A stretch of 64,000 bases of DNA from NCBI RefSeq assembly GCF_001445655.1, contig NZ_LNBE01000005.1, forward strand, positions 62,001 to 126,000, written 5' to 3'. Position 1 is the first letter of the stretch. Each line of letters opens with the position of its first letter. The translations under genes were made by a program, and so were the position numbers. The DNA comes from Streptomyces roseifaciens. GTDB lineage: Bacteria > Actinomycetota > Actinomycetes > Streptomycetales > Streptomycetaceae. The notes below the pieces were generated by a model. It was given only the letters and a program-made list of their open reading frames with translations, was not told where the DNA came from and searched no databases. Positions 18,946 to 29,899 of the stretch are shown in pieces.

Positions 18946-19707
18946 ATGCCCTACGACCCGTCGGCCTTTCCGCCCTTCGCTGTCACCGTCGACCTGGTCG
19001 TGCTCACCGTGCGCCGCCACGCGCTGTGCGCGCTGGCCGTCCGCCGCGGCGAGCCGCCGTACCAGGGCCGCTGGGCGCTGCCGGGCGGTTTCGTACGGGG
19101 GGACGAGGACCTGACGACCGCAGCCGCGCGGGAGCTGGCCGAGGAGACCGGGCTGAACGCCCACGACCCGGCGGGCCCCTCGCCGGTCAACGCCGCCCAT
19201 CTGGAACAGCTCGCCACCTATGGCGACCCGAAGCGGGACCCGCGCATGCGGGTGGTGAGCGTCGCGCACCTGGCGCTCGCGCCCGATCTGCCCGCCCCGC
19301 GCCCCGGAGGCGACGCGCACAGCGTGCGCTGGGCGCCGGTGGAGGACCTGCTGGACCAGGAGGTCGGCTACGGCCGCGACGGCGAGCAAGTGACCCCCCT
19401 CGCCTTCGACCACGCGCAGATCCTCGCCGACGGCGTCGAGCGCGCCCGCTCGAAGATCGAGTACTCCTCGCTGGCCACGGCCTTCTGCCCCCAGGAATTC
19501 ACCGTCGGCGAGCTGCGCCGGGTCTACGAGGCGGTGTGGGGCGTCGCTCTGGACCCGCGCAACTTCCACCGGAAGGTGACCGGCACGCCCGGCTTCCTGG
19601 TCCCCACCGGCGGCACGACGACACGCCAGGGCGGCCGCCCCGCCCAGCTCTTCCGGGCCGGCGGGGCCACCCTCCTCAACCCGCCCATGCTGCGCCCCGA
19701 GGCCTAG
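18946..19707 (+). CDS. Nudix domain plus winged-helix protein (NrtR-like)
   Basis: A 253-residue protein. Residues about 10-150 are a Nudix domain with an intact Nudix box, GGFVRGDEDLTTAAARELAE followed by ETGL. The last 90 residues (IEYSSLATAFCPQEFTVGEL, RRVYEAVWGVALDPRNFHRK) match the winged-helix domain of NrtR, the ADP-ribose-sensing regulator of NAD metabolism. Because the Nudix box is complete, it may also hydrolyse ADP-ribose or a related nucleotide. No NAD synthesis gene is adjacent, so the regulon is not shown here. Confidence 0.85.
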   Translation: MPYDPSAFPPFAVTVDLVVLTVRRHALCALAVRRGEPPYQGRWALPGGFVRGDEDLTTAAARELAEETGLNAHDPAGPSPVNAAHLEQLATYGDPKRDPRMRVVSVAHLALAPDLPAPRPGGDAHSVRWAPVEDLLDQEVGYGRDGEQVTPLAFDHAQILADGVERARSKIEYSSLATAFCPQEFTVGELRRVYEAVWGVALDPRNFHRKVTGTPGFLVPTGGTTTRQGGRPAQLFRAGGATLLNPPMLRPEA

Positions 19708-19922
19708 TCCCGCCGGGGTCGCGCGCGTCCCGGGCACTCCGTGCTTCGGCATGCCCGGGGGTAGGACACGCCTCACAACTGCCTACATTGCGTAGCAAAT
19801 AGGACATAGCGGGTTACGGTGCTGCCGTACCTCCCCGCAGTTCCTCCGCGCCCTCGGCCGCCTCGGTCACCGAGCGGGCCGAGGGGTGCCGCCGAGCCGT
19901 CTCACGCCCCGCGAGAGAAGCC

Positions 19923-21839
19923 ATGATCCAGGCCATCGGACTCACCAGCGCCCCCCAGCGCAACCGGTTCCCCGCCGTCGACGACCTCACCTTCGAGGCC
20001 CGCCCCGGCCGGGTCACCGTCCTGCTCGGTGACCACGGAGCGGGCAAGACCAGTGCCCTGCGCCTCCTCCTCCGCCTCGACCCCGGCCGCGGCGTCGCGC
20101 TCTTCCGCGGCCGCCCCCTCGACCGGGTCCCGCACCCCACCCGCGAGATCGGCGTCGTCCTCGGGGACGTCCCCGGTCACCCGGCCCGCAGCGCCCGCGG
20201 GCACCTGCGCATGCTCAGCGCCGCGGCGGGTGTCCCCGCCGAGCGCGCCGACGACGTCCTCGAGGTCGTCGGCCTGACGGGCCTCGCCGGCCAGCACCTC
20301 GGGGACTTCTCCCTGGGCATGGACCGGCGCCTCGGCATCGCCGCCGCCCTCCTCGGCGATCCGCACACCCTCGTCCTGGACGAGCCCGCGCACGACCTCT
20401 CGCCCCGCGAGACCGCCTGGCTGCACGGAATGCTGCGGGCCTACGCGGACCACGGCGGCGCCGTCCTCGTCACCTCGCAGGACCCCAAGGAGGCGGCCCG
20501 CATCGCCGACCGGGTCGTCACCATCGACGACGGCCGCCTCGTCGCCGACCAGGAGGCGGCCGAGTTCTCCCGTACCCGGCTGCGGCCGCGCGTCGCCGTC
20601 CAGTCGCCCCTGGCCGCCCGCCTCGCCCATGCCCTCACGGCCGAGGCCGACCAGGCGGAGGCCGCCGAGGGCCGGCAGGCCGTGGAGGTCGTGCAGGAGG
20701 GCGGCAGCCGGCTGTCGGTCTACGGCAGCACCTGCGCAGCCGTCGGAGAGACCGCCTACCGGCACGGGATCCTCGTCCACCGGCTGACCGAGGAGATCGG
20801 GGACAGCGGCGCCATGCCCCCGCTGCTGCGTGCCGACGGCCGCCGGGCCGGCACCGCTGCGCCGCCCGGCACGACATCCCCGGAAGCTGCCGCAGACGCC
20901 CCTGCAGACCCCTGCGCGGACGCACAGGGCGGCCCCCCGCCCGCCGGGGAAGCGGAGCCCTCCGGCCACCCCGGCCCCGTCGTGCGGTCCGCACACGCGG
21001 GCACGCCCGGCACCGCCGTCCCGCCGGAGCTCGCCGTGGAGCTCCCCCGTGTCCATCCCCGCCTCCCGGCCCCCGACCCCGCCTGGCCGCTGCGCTACGA
21101 GCTGCGCCGTGCCACCGGCGTGCGGACCGGCTGGATCGTGGCGGCCGCCGCGCTCGCGGCCTCCCTGCTCGTGTCCGTCCTCCTCGCCCGGGCGGGATCG
21201 GCCCCGGCGCCCCGCGTGCTCACCGGCTGGCCCGCCCTGCTGCCGCTGCCGCCGGCCGTCTTCGGGGCGGGCCTCATCGGCGCGATGGCCTTCGGCCAGG
21301 AGTTCCGCTATCCGGCCCTCGCCCCGGACCAGGGCACCGTGCCGCGCCGGCTCGGCCTGCTCGCCGCCAAGCTCGCCGTCACCGCCGTGGCGGCCGTCCT
21401 CCTCGCCCTGGCCTCCCTCTTCCTCGACGCCGGCGTCCTCGGGCTGCTCTTCGGCGACGAGGTCGTCGCCCTCCCGCGCGACTGGGCCGTCCTGCTCGCC
21501 GGCTGGGCCGCGCTCACCCTGGGCTGCGCCTGGGCGGGGCTGCTGGCCGCGGGGCTCTTCCGGTCGGCGGCGCTCGGGCTGGTCGCGGTGCTCGCCGTGC
21601 CGACGCTCGTGGTGCCGGTCCTGGGCAGCGTGCTCGCCGAGCCCGCGGCCCGCTCGCTCGTGGGGCTCCCGGAGCGGCTGCGCGCGGCCGCGGTCGTGCA
21701 ATGGCCCTCGGGCATGGACCGGGGCGTCTCGACCGCCCTGCGGCTGGTCTCGCAACCGGTCGGCTGGGCGCTCGCGTTCTCACTCACGGCACTTCTCGGG
21801 GCCTATGTCCTCGCGGTGTTCCGCGGCAGGCCGCGATGA
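19923..21839 (+). CDS. ABC transporter, ATPase fused to permease domain
   Basis: A 638-residue single-chain exporter-like protein. The N-terminal ATPase has Walker A GDHGAGKTS (36-44) and Walker B LVLDEPAHDLS (about 148). Its signature is degenerate: LGDFSLGMDRRLGIA (about 126) stands where LSGGQ is expected. A Pro/Ala-rich linker runs from about 300 to 375. The C-terminal part holds about six hydrophobic segments (IVAAAALAASLLVSVLLA, ALGLVAVLAVPTLVVPVLGS), as in ABC-2-type permeases. The substrate is unknown. The 215 bp upstream hold no gene. The ATG at 19923 follows GCGAGAGAAGCC. Confidence 0.85.
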   Translation: MIQAIGLTSAPQRNRFPAVDDLTFEARPGRVTVLLGDHGAGKTSALRLLLRLDPGRGVALFRGRPLDRVPHPTREIGVVLGDVPGHPARSARGHLRMLSAAAGVPAERADDVLEVVGLTGLAGQHLGDFSLGMDRRLGIAAALLGDPHTLVLDEPAHDLSPRETAWLHGMLRAYADHGGAVLVTSQDPKEAARIADRVVTIDDGRLVADQEAAEFSRTRLRPRVAVQSPLAARLAHALTAEADQAEAAEGRQAVEVVQEGGSRLSVYGSTCAAVGETAYRHGILVHRLTEEIGDSGAMPPLLRADGRRAGTAAPPGTTSPEAAADAPADPCADAQGGPPPAGEAEPSGHPGPVVRSAHAGTPGTAVPPELAVELPRVHPRLPAPDPAWPLRYELRRATGVRTGWIVAAAALAASLLVSVLLARAGSAPAPRVLTGWPALLPLPPAVFGAGLIGAMAFGQEFRYPALAPDQGTVPRRLGLLAAKLAVTAVAAVLLALASLFLDAGVLGLLFGDEVVALPRDWAVLLAGWAALTLGCAWAGLLAAGLFRSAALGLVAVLAVPTLVVPVLGSVLAEPAARSLVGLPERLRAAAVVQWPSGMDRGVSTALRLVSQPVGWALAFSLTALLGAYVLAVFRGRPR

Positions 21840-22013
21840 GGGCCGCCGCCGCGGGGCCCCGGACCCCCGACGCCCCTTCCCACGTGCGGAGTTGGCAGGC
21901 CGTCGACATCACGCTCCGCATACGAGCCGTCTCGGAGAGTGCCCTTTTCTGTCCGTTTGGCCGTCAATTGTGAGGTAATGGGCGATCACCCTTTCGTGTG
22001 CTTTTCACCAAAG

Positions 22014-22033
22014 ACCTCAAGGGACTTCGAGGT
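22014..22033. promoter_or_regulatory. Inverted repeat upstream of the GntR gene
   Basis: ACCTCAAG at 22014-22021 and TTCGAGGT at 22026-22033 form an imperfect inverted repeat that lies 18 bases before the predicted GntR start. GntR/FCD regulators often bind their own promoter, so it may be the operator. Not confirmed. Confidence 0.4.
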
Positions 22034-22051
22034 GTCGCCGACAAAGGAGGC

Positions 22052-22936
22052 GTGAGTACCCTTGCGCACACCATGATGACCGCGGCTCGCCCCGCCGACT
22101 CCGGCCTCGCAGGCCCGGGCGAGCTTGACCGTTACTCCTACGCGGAGGCCTCCGGGCACGACCGCGGGGCCCCGCCGGCCTGGGACGGCGAGGCCGAGCT
22201 CAGCCGCGCCGGCCGCCGGGCCGCAGGCAGCCGGGGCCGGGGCCTGCACGGCCAGCTCGTGCAGCAGCTCGGCCAGATGATCGTCTCCGGGGACCTGGGC
22301 GCCGACCGCCCGCTCGTCCCCGAGGAGATCGGGCAGCGCTTCGAGGTCTCCAGGACCGTCGTCCGCGAATCCCTGCGCGTCCTCGAGGCCAAGGGCCTCG
22401 TCAGCGCGCGCCCCAACGTGGGCACCCGCGTCCGCCCCGTCAGCGACTGGAACCTCCTCGACCCCGACATCATCGAGTGGCGGGCCTTCGGCCCCCAGCG
22501 GGAGGACCAGCGCCGCGAGCTGTGCGAGCTGCGCTGGACCATCGAGCCCCTCGCAGCCCGCCTCGCCGCCGGCCACGGCCGAGAGGACGTCCAGCAGCGC
22601 CTGGCCGACATGGCCGAGATCATGGGCCACGCGCTGGCCCAGGGTGACTCCCTCACCTTCACGCGCGCCGACGCCGAGTTCCACTCCCTGCTCCTGCAGG
22701 TCGCCGGCAACCGCATGCTCGAGCACCTCGCGGGCATCGTCTCCTCCGCCCTGCACGTCTCGGGCGCGCCCTCCGGCGGCTGCGACCGCCCCACCGAGGC
22801 CGGCGTAGGACACCACCTCCGCATCGTCGACGCCGTCGGCGCGGGCGACGGGGCCGGGGCCGAGGCCGCGATGAGGCAGCTGCTCATCGCCCACCCGGAC
22901 GTCGAGCGCGTGGTGCCCGCGCCCCGCGAGCACTGA
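22052..22936 (+). CDS. GntR/FadR-type regulator with FCD domain
   Basis: A 294-residue regulator. An N-terminal extension of about 60 residues precedes the winged helix (GQLVQQLGQMIVSGDLGADR, GQRFEVSRTVVRESLRVLEA). The C-terminal FCD domain is all-helical (ELCELRWTIEPLAARLAAGH, ADAEFHSLLLQVAGNRMLEH, GVGHHLRIVDAV) and shows the Asp/His residues that bind a metal and carboxylate ligands. The start is not certain: GTG 22052 lies only 1 base after AAAGGAGG, while ATG 22073 lies 22 bases after it. hrdB is downstream but separated by 433 bp containing hairpins, so it is a separate unit. Confidence 0.85.
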   Translation: MSTLAHTMMTAARPADSGLAGPGELDRYSYAEASGHDRGAPPAWDGEAELSRAGRRAAGSRGRGLHGQLVQQLGQMIVSGDLGADRPLVPEEIGQRFEVSRTVVRESLRVLEAKGLVSARPNVGTRVRPVSDWNLLDPDIIEWRAFGPQREDQRRELCELRWTIEPLAARLAAGHGREDVQQRLADMAEIMGHALAQGDSLTFTRADAEFHSLLLQVAGNRMLEHLAGIVSSALHVSGAPSGGCDRPTEAGVGHHLRIVDAVGAGDGAGAEAAMRQLLIAHPDVERVVPAPREH

Positions 22937-22980
22937 CCGCGGAGAGGAGCGGGACGGTACGGGTGGGTTCGTACGGAAGG

Positions 22981-23046
22981 GCCGCACGCGCCGGGCCGGG
23001 ACAGGGCTCACGCGTGCGGCCGGATGCGCGACCGCACCCGTGAGCC
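22981..23046 (+). terminator. Two mutually exclusive hairpins between the GntR gene and hrdB
   Basis: Hairpin 1 pairs GCCGCACGCG (22981-22990) with CGCGTGCGGC (23011-23020). Hairpin 2 pairs 23005-23019 (GGCTCACGCGTGCGG) with 23032-23046 with one mismatch. Segment 23011-23019 is used by both, so they cannot form together. They lie 45 bp after the GntR stop, in a 433-bp gap before hrdB. The simplest role is a terminator. The rest of the gap (23047-23369) would hold the hrdB promoters; I cannot assign them. Confidence 0.65.
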
Positions 23047-23369
23047 GTCCGGTGGCGCCGGCGCCCCTCCCGGAACTCGGACCGGGAAGCCAGGAAGTGG
23101 AGTGTTCTGTCCAGTTGGGCGGGCATTCACTCCGTTTTGGGGTGTGACTCGGGCCACGAGGATTGGGCGTAACGCTCCTTGAGGCAATGCGATGACTAAA
23201 GAGGTGGTGGACGCGGAGGGAATACGGGCCTCGTCCGGGGCGCTGTGTCCGTCTGCATCTCATCACCCGCGCGCCGTCGGTTCATCCATGCCGGCGGTCG
23301 TCGGAACCGGTTCCCCGATCAGGGCGGGCCGGGGCCGGAAGCCGTTTCCATCGTTCCGAGAGGTTGTTC

Positions 23370-24920
23370 GTGTCGGCCAGCACATCCCGTACGCTCCCGC
23401 CGGAGATCGCCGAATCCGAGTCTCTGATGGCGCTCATCGAGCAGGGAAAGGCCGAGGGGCAGATCGCCGGCGACGACGTGCGTCGGGCCTTCGAGGCTGA
23501 CCAGATTCCGCCAACCCAGTGGAAGAATGTTCTGCGCAGCCTCAACCAGGTCCTCGACGAGGAGGGTGTGACGCTGATGGTCAGTGCCGCCGAGGCGCCC
23601 AAGCGCACCCGCAAGAGCGTCGCAGCGAAGAGCCCGGCGAAGCGCACCGCCACCAAGGCCGTCGCCTCCAAGACGGTCACGGCCAGGCAGACCGCGTCCT
23701 CGGCGTCCGCCACGTCCGCCTCGGCGGCGTACGGCGACGACGAGAGCGCGGAGGCGCCCGCCAAGAAGGCCGCCACCAAGAAGGCGGCGGCGAAGAAGAC
23801 GGCGGCGAAGAAGACCGCCGTCAAGAAGACGGCGGCCAAGAAGACCGCCGCGAAGAAGGACGCCGACGAGCTCATCGACGAGGACCTCGTCGACGAGACC
23901 CCGACCCCGGGCAAGGGCGAGGAGGAGGACGAGACCGGCGAGAACAAGGGCTTCGTCCTCTCCGACGACGACGAGGACGACGCTCCCGCGCAGCAGGTCG
24001 CCGTCGCCGGTGCCACCGCCGACCCGGTCAAGGACTACCTGAAGCAGATCGGCAAGGTCCCCCTCCTCAACGCCGAGCAGGAGGTGGAGCTCGCCAAGCG
24101 CATCGAGGCGGGCCTGTTCGCCGAGGACAAGCTGGCGAACTCCGACAAGCTCGCCCCCAAGCTCAAGCGCGAGCTGGAGATCATCGCCGAGGACGGGCGC
24201 CGCGCCAAGAACCACCTCCTGGAGGCCAACCTCCGCCTGGTGGTCTCCCTGGCCAAGCGCTACACCGGCCGCGGCATGCTCTTCCTGGACCTGATCCAGG
24301 AGGGCAACCTCGGTCTGATCCGCGCGGTCGAGAAGTTCGACTACACCAAGGGCTACAAGTTCTCCACGTATGCGACCTGGTGGATCCGCCAGGCCATCAC
24401 GCGCGCGATGGCCGACCAGGCCCGCACCATCCGTATCCCGGTGCACATGGTCGAGGTCATCAACAAGCTCGCGCGCGTCCAGCGCCAGATGCTCCAGGAC
24501 CTGGGCCGCGAGCCCACCCCGGAGGAGCTGGCCAAGGAGCTCGACATGACCCCCGAGAAGGTCATCGAGGTCCAGAAGTACGGCCGTGAGCCGATCTCCC
24601 TCCACACCCCCCTGGGTGAGGACGGCGACAGCGAGTTCGGTGACCTCATCGAGGACTCCGAGGCGGTCGTGCCGGCCGATGCCGTGAGCTTCACCCTGCT
24701 CCAGGAGCAGCTGCACTCCGTCCTGGACACGCTCAGCGAGCGCGAGGCGGGCGTGGTCTCCATGCGCTTCGGCCTCACCGACGGCCAGCCGAAGACCCTC
24801 GACGAGATCGGCAAGGTCTACGGCGTGACGCGTGAGCGCATCCGTCAGATCGAGTCGAAGACGATGTCCAAGCTGCGCCACCCGTCCCGTTCCCAGGTCC
24901 TGCGCGACTACCTGGACTAG
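23370..24920 (+). CDS. hrdB: RNA polymerase principal sigma factor HrdB
   Basis: A 516-residue group 1 sigma factor, the essential housekeeping sigma of Streptomyces. The N-terminal region 1.1-like part (1-75) is followed by a Lys/Ala insert at 131-163 in which KK recurs every 5 residues, then an acidic stretch (164-205). Region 1.2 starts at [16 protein letters not shown] (about 218), region 2 includes [17 protein letters not shown] and [19 protein letters not shown], and region 4 includes [20 protein letters not shown]. The GTG at 23370 has GAGAGG 6 bases upstream and yields the known [16 protein letters not shown] start. A strong hairpin terminator follows. Confidence 0.98.
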   Translation: MSASTSRTLPPEIAESESLMALIEQGKAEGQIAGDDVRRAFEADQIPPTQWKNVLRSLNQVLDEEGVTLMVSAAEAPKRTRKSVAAKSPAKRTATKAVASKTVTARQTASSASATSASAAYGDDESAEAPAKKAATKKAAAKKTAAKKTAVKKTAAKKTAAKKDADELIDEDLVDETPTPGKGEEEDETGENKGFVLSDDDEDDAPAQQVAVAGATADPVKDYLKQIGKVPLLNAEQEVELAKRIEAGLFAEDKLANSDKLAPKLKRELEIIAEDGRRAKNHLLEANLRLVVSLAKRYTGRGMLFLDLIQEGNLGLIRAVEKFDYTKGYKFSTYATWWIRQAITRAMADQARTIRIPVHMVEVINKLARVQRQMLQDLGREPTPEELAKELDMTPEKVIEVQKYGREPISLHTPLGEDGDSEFGDLIEDSEAVVPADAVSFTLLQEQLHSVLDTLSEREAGVVSMRFGLTDGQPKTLDEIGKVYGVTRERIRQIESKTMSKLRHPSRSQVLRDYLD

Positions 24921-24941
24921 GACCGGACGGACGACGACGAC

Positions 24942-24986
24942 CCCGCAGGGCCCGGCACCTCTCCCCGAGGAGCCGGGCCCTGCGGG
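24942..24986 (+). terminator. Terminator of hrdB
   Basis: A perfect 15-bp inverted repeat, CCCGCAGGGCCCGGC at 24942-24956 and its complement at 24972-24986, with a 15-base loop that holds a short inner stem (CTC/GAG). It lies 21 bp past the hrdB stop. Confidence 0.88.
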
Positions 24987-25102
24987 CTGTACGGGTGACA
25001 GTGCTGCCGATCCGGAGGCATGCCGTCCAGGTTCCGGATGCGCCGATCGCCGTGCGGGTTGACTCTGGGTGTGCAAGGAACCCCGCAGAGTCAGGAGATC
25101 GT

Positions 25103-26221
25103 ATGCGTTCGCTGAGCTGTCTGCTGGCCGGATCGATCGCCATGGTCTTCGCGGTCCCGGCCCCGGCGGTGGCGGACCGTGCGGTCGTCGGAGGGCAGGC
25201 CGTGAGGGCCTCGGAGGCGCCCTGGGTGGTGGCTCTGGGCAGCCGGCAGCGGTTCGGGGCTGCCAGGGCCGGACAGTTCTGCGGCGGGGTCCTCGTGGGC
25301 CGCAGGACGGTCGTCACGGCGGCGCACTGCCTGAGCCGCGAGGTGCTCGGCGTCGACGTGAGCGAGGCGAGGGACCTGCGGGTCATCGTGGGCCGTGATG
25401 ACCTGCGGGGTGCCGTCGGAGCCGAGGTGGAGCCGCGGGAGACCTGGGTCAACCCGGGGTTCGATCCGGGGACCAACGCGGGAGACCTGGCCGTGCTCAC
25501 CCTGCGCAACCCGGTGCCGGAGAGTTATGTGATCCCGGTGGCGCAGCAGGGCGACGCCGCCTATCGGGTGGGCACCAAGGCCACGGTCTACGGCTGGGGC
25601 GACGTGATCGGCAACGGCACCTACTCGGAGATCCTGCGCGGGGCGGGAGTACGGGTCCTGCAGGACGCGGTGTGCGAGCGGGCGTACCCGGGGAGTGCGG
25701 ACGGTGTCTTCCGCCGGGCCTCCATGCTGTGTGCCGGGATGCCGCTCGGCGGGCGGGACGCCTGCCAGGGGGACAGCGGCGGACCGCTCGTGGCGCAGGG
25801 CAAGCTCGTGGGCCTGGTGTCCTGGGGGGCGGGCTGCGGGCAGCCGCAGTATCCCGGGGTCTACACGCGGATGTCGGCCTACACGGCGCTGGTGGCGGCG
25901 CACGGCGGCGAAGGCGCCCAGCAGGCCCAGTCGCCGGCGGCGCAGGGCCAGCCCCCGGCCGTCCAGCCGGCTGCTCCCGCCGCTCACCAGGGGGCCGCGG
26001 CAGCTGCAACGCAGCCGCAGAAGCACAAGCAGCACCAGCACCACACCGCGAAGGTGCGCAAGAGCGTACGAGAGCGGGCGGCTTCCCCCGTGAAGGGGGG
26101 AGCCGCCCGCGGCTGCCCGGCCATGAGGGGCCGGACCTCGCTCGTCGTCGGATGCGATGTGTCAGCGTTCCGCTACGGACTCAGCGGTCCTCTTCGGGCG
26201 CAGACGCCGGGGGGGCGGTGA
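25103..26221 (+). CDS. Secreted trypsin-like serine protease with long C-terminal tail
   Basis: A 372-residue S1 protease. A signal peptide covers about residues 1-24 ([10 protein letters not shown], ending in ...AVA). The mature domain opens with the typical VVGGQAV activation site, and the triad is visible: H75 in TAAHC, D128 in NAGDLAVL and S225 in GDSGGPL, with D219 six residues before the serine suggesting trypsin-like cleavage after Lys or Arg. Two Cys pairs are present. The domain ends near residue 267. The tail is Gln/Ala/Pro-rich, then His/Lys-rich, and the frame continues through a hairpin and overlaps the convergent DUF7455 gene by 41 bp. The last 50 residues may not be native. ATG 25103 follows GGAG. 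Confidence 0.9.
   Translation: MRSLSCLLAGSIAMVFAVPAPAVADRAVVGGQAVRASEAPWVVALGSRQRFGAARAGQFCGGVLVGRRTVVTAAHCLSREVLGVDVSEARDLRVIVGRDDLRGAVGAEVEPRETWVNPGFDPGTNAGDLAVLTLRNPVPESYVIPVAQQGDAAYRVGTKATVYGWGDVIGNGTYSEILRGAGVRVLQDAVCERAYPGSADGVFRRASMLCAGMPLGGRDACQGDSGGPLVAQGKLVGLVSWGAGCGQPQYPGVYTRMSAYTALVAAHGGEGAQQAQSPAAQGQPPAVQPAAPAAHQGAAAAATQPQKHKQHQHHTAKVRKSVRERAASPVKGGAARGCPAMRGRTSLVVGCDVSAFRYGLSGPLRAQTPGGR
26074..26110. terminator. Hairpin inside the 3' end of the protease gene
   Basis: GCGGGCGGCTTCCCCC (26074-26089) pairs with 26095-26110 around the loop GTGAA; 15 of 16 pairs are Watson-Crick, one is a T-G wobble. It has the form and place of an intergenic terminator for the convergent protease and DUF7455 genes, yet the protease frame runs through it (about residues 324-336). 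Confidence 0.75.
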
Positions 26222-26411
26222 GCCGCTCCGTCTCGTCCTGTATTTCCGCGGCGATCTTCTTGAGTTCTGGCTCGAACTTACGCCCGTGGTGGGCGCAGAA
26301 GAGCAGTTCACCGCCGCTCATGAGAACGACGCGCAGGTAGGCCTGAGCGCCGCACCGGTCGCAGCGGTCAGCGGCCGTCAGCGGGCTCGCGGGGGTCAGA
26401 ACAGTAGTCAC
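26181..26411 (-). CDS. DUF7455 small zinc-ribbon-like protein
   Basis: A 76-residue protein. Residues 14-43 hold [13 protein letters not shown] ... [11 protein letters not shown], a CxxC ... CxHH metal-binding site typical of the DUF7455 family, widespread in actinobacteria. The helical C-terminal half is acidic. Function is unknown; a role in binding nucleic acid or protein is possible. It often sits near housekeeping sigma and topoisomerase genes in Streptomyces, as here. Confidence 0.85.
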   Translation of the reverse strand: MTTVLTPASPLTAADRCDRCGAQAYLRVVLMSGGELLFCAHHGRKFEPELKKIAAEIQDETERLTAPPASAPEEDR

Positions 26412-26673
26412 GTCGCCTCTTCTCTAGCTCGACGAGCTGTCGTACCAGGGTCAACATCCAACCAGGCCGAAAACGTTCCCGCTCGCGGCTTTTCCTCGAA
26501 AGTTCCTTCCGAGTCTCTTCCGAGTCGGCCAGATCTTGACGGTTGGCGGCGAATGAGCCGTATTGCGTGGGCCTACGGTTTCACATCGCTGGGGGCTTTC
26601 GTCCTCCCGGCCGGCTTGCCGGTGTTCTTGAGGACGTGCCCGGAGCCTAAATGGTTCATGCCTCCAAGGGAAC

Positions 26674-26721
26674 GTGATGTGCACGTCACTCCATCGTGTC
26701 ATCGAACGTGTGATCGATCAC
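26674..26721. promoter_or_regulatory. Two palindromes in the parE upstream region
   Basis: GTGATGTGCACGTCAC at 26674-26689 is a palindrome with one mismatched pair; GTGATCGATCAC at 26710-26721 is perfect. Their centres are 34 bp apart. A possible -10 element (TAGCAT) follows about 26727. They lie in the 442-bp gap between the DUF7455 gene and parE, in which I see no convincing coding frame. Confidence 0.5.
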
Positions 26722-26853
26722 TGGACTAGCATGGGCGTTCCCACGGGTGGCTGCACAAAGGCTCTACCAGGCATCGGTACCCTCTGAACGGCAACCGGGC
26801 CGCCGGCCCGCCCGACCGGGGCCGAAAAGAAATTCAGCGAGGAGCGAACCCGC

Positions 26854-28974
<2,121 letters not shown>

Positions 28975-29016
28975 CCGCGTTTTCTCCTTCCGGGGCCCGG
29001 CCGGGCCCCGGCTCAG

Positions 29017-29050
29017 CGGCGCCTCTCCACCCCCGGGTGGAGAGGCGCCG
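29017..29050 (+). terminator. Terminator of parE
   Basis: A perfect 16-bp inverted repeat, CGGCGCCTCTCCACCC at 29017-29032 and its complement at 29035-29050, with a 2-base loop. It starts 42 bp after the parE stop. The motif GCCTCTCCACCC is partly repeated just after it. Confidence 0.85.
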
Positions 29051-29174
29051 TCGTGCCTCTCCACCCGGCACCCACCCGTGCTCCGATCCGCGCCGGGAGC
29101 CCCGTCCGTAGATTCGGAGCATCGCTCGTCGGTGCACGGCCGGCGGCTGACCTTGGCGGCAGGGGGGAGCTCGC

Positions 29175-29771
29175 GTGCCGGTGGAGAGCTGGACGGCCTG
29201 GCCCGCCCGCGAGGCGCTGTCCCGCATGGGGGTACCGCGGAGCAGACAGGCGATGACGTGGGGGGCGGGCCGCGGTGGCCGGCCTGGTCCTGTGGGGGGT
29301 GCTGCGGGAGGGGCCCTTCCACGGCTGGGGGTACGCACTGCTCGCCGCCGGGCTCGGGGTCTGGGTCGCCGCCGTGCGGGGCTACCGCATGCCGCGCTGC
29401 GACGGGGTGGAGGCCACGCGGCGCATCCGCGCCCGGCACCCGGCCACTCACGTCGTCGTCCTCACCACCTACGCCGACGACGACTCGCTCTTCCCGGCGC
29501 TCCGGGCCGGTGCGCGCGGCTATCTCACCAAGGACGCGGGCGGCGAGGAGATCGTCCGGGCCGTACGGCACGCGAGGCGGAGGTGCCGGCGCTGGTCGCC
29601 GACGGTCTGTCCAACGCCGAGATCGCCCGCAGGCTGCATGTGAGCACGGCGACGGTCAAGACGCACATCAACAACCTCTTCGCCAAGACGGGGGCGCGCG
29701 ACCGGGCCCAGGCCATGCGCTATGCCTTCCAGCACGGCATCGCGCGGCCCCCGGAGTCATCCATCACCTGA
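29175..29771 (+). pseudogene. Decayed two-component fusion: kinase N-terminus, partial receiver, LuxR HTH
   Basis: The first part (29275 on) reads VLWGVLREGPFHGWGYALLA, a membrane segment of a sensor kinase. It runs straight into CDGVEATRRIRARHPATHVV, the middle of a response-regulator receiver lacking its N-terminus and phospho-Asp. That frame stops at 29643. A second frame, ending at 29771, carries GLSNAEIARRLHVSTATVKT and HINNLFAKTGARDRAQAM, an intact LuxR-type HTH. Two internal losses and a frameshift have thus collapsed a NarX/NarL-like pair into one remnant. No functional product is likely. Confidence 0.8.
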
Positions 29772-29899
29772 TGGGGTGAACGTCGGGGCGACGACCGGGT
29801 CCGCATCCCGGCGTTCTGTCCATCCTTGGGTCCCCGGCTGCGGGTGACGGCTGTCAACCGGTCGGTCGTCGAACGGGCTTGGGACCCAGGGAGAGTGCG

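Noticed and set aside
26451..26729. Short frames on both strands upstream of parE
   Set aside because: No ribosome site, no family resemblance, and codon use unlike the neighbours; the region looks like a leader with palindromes.
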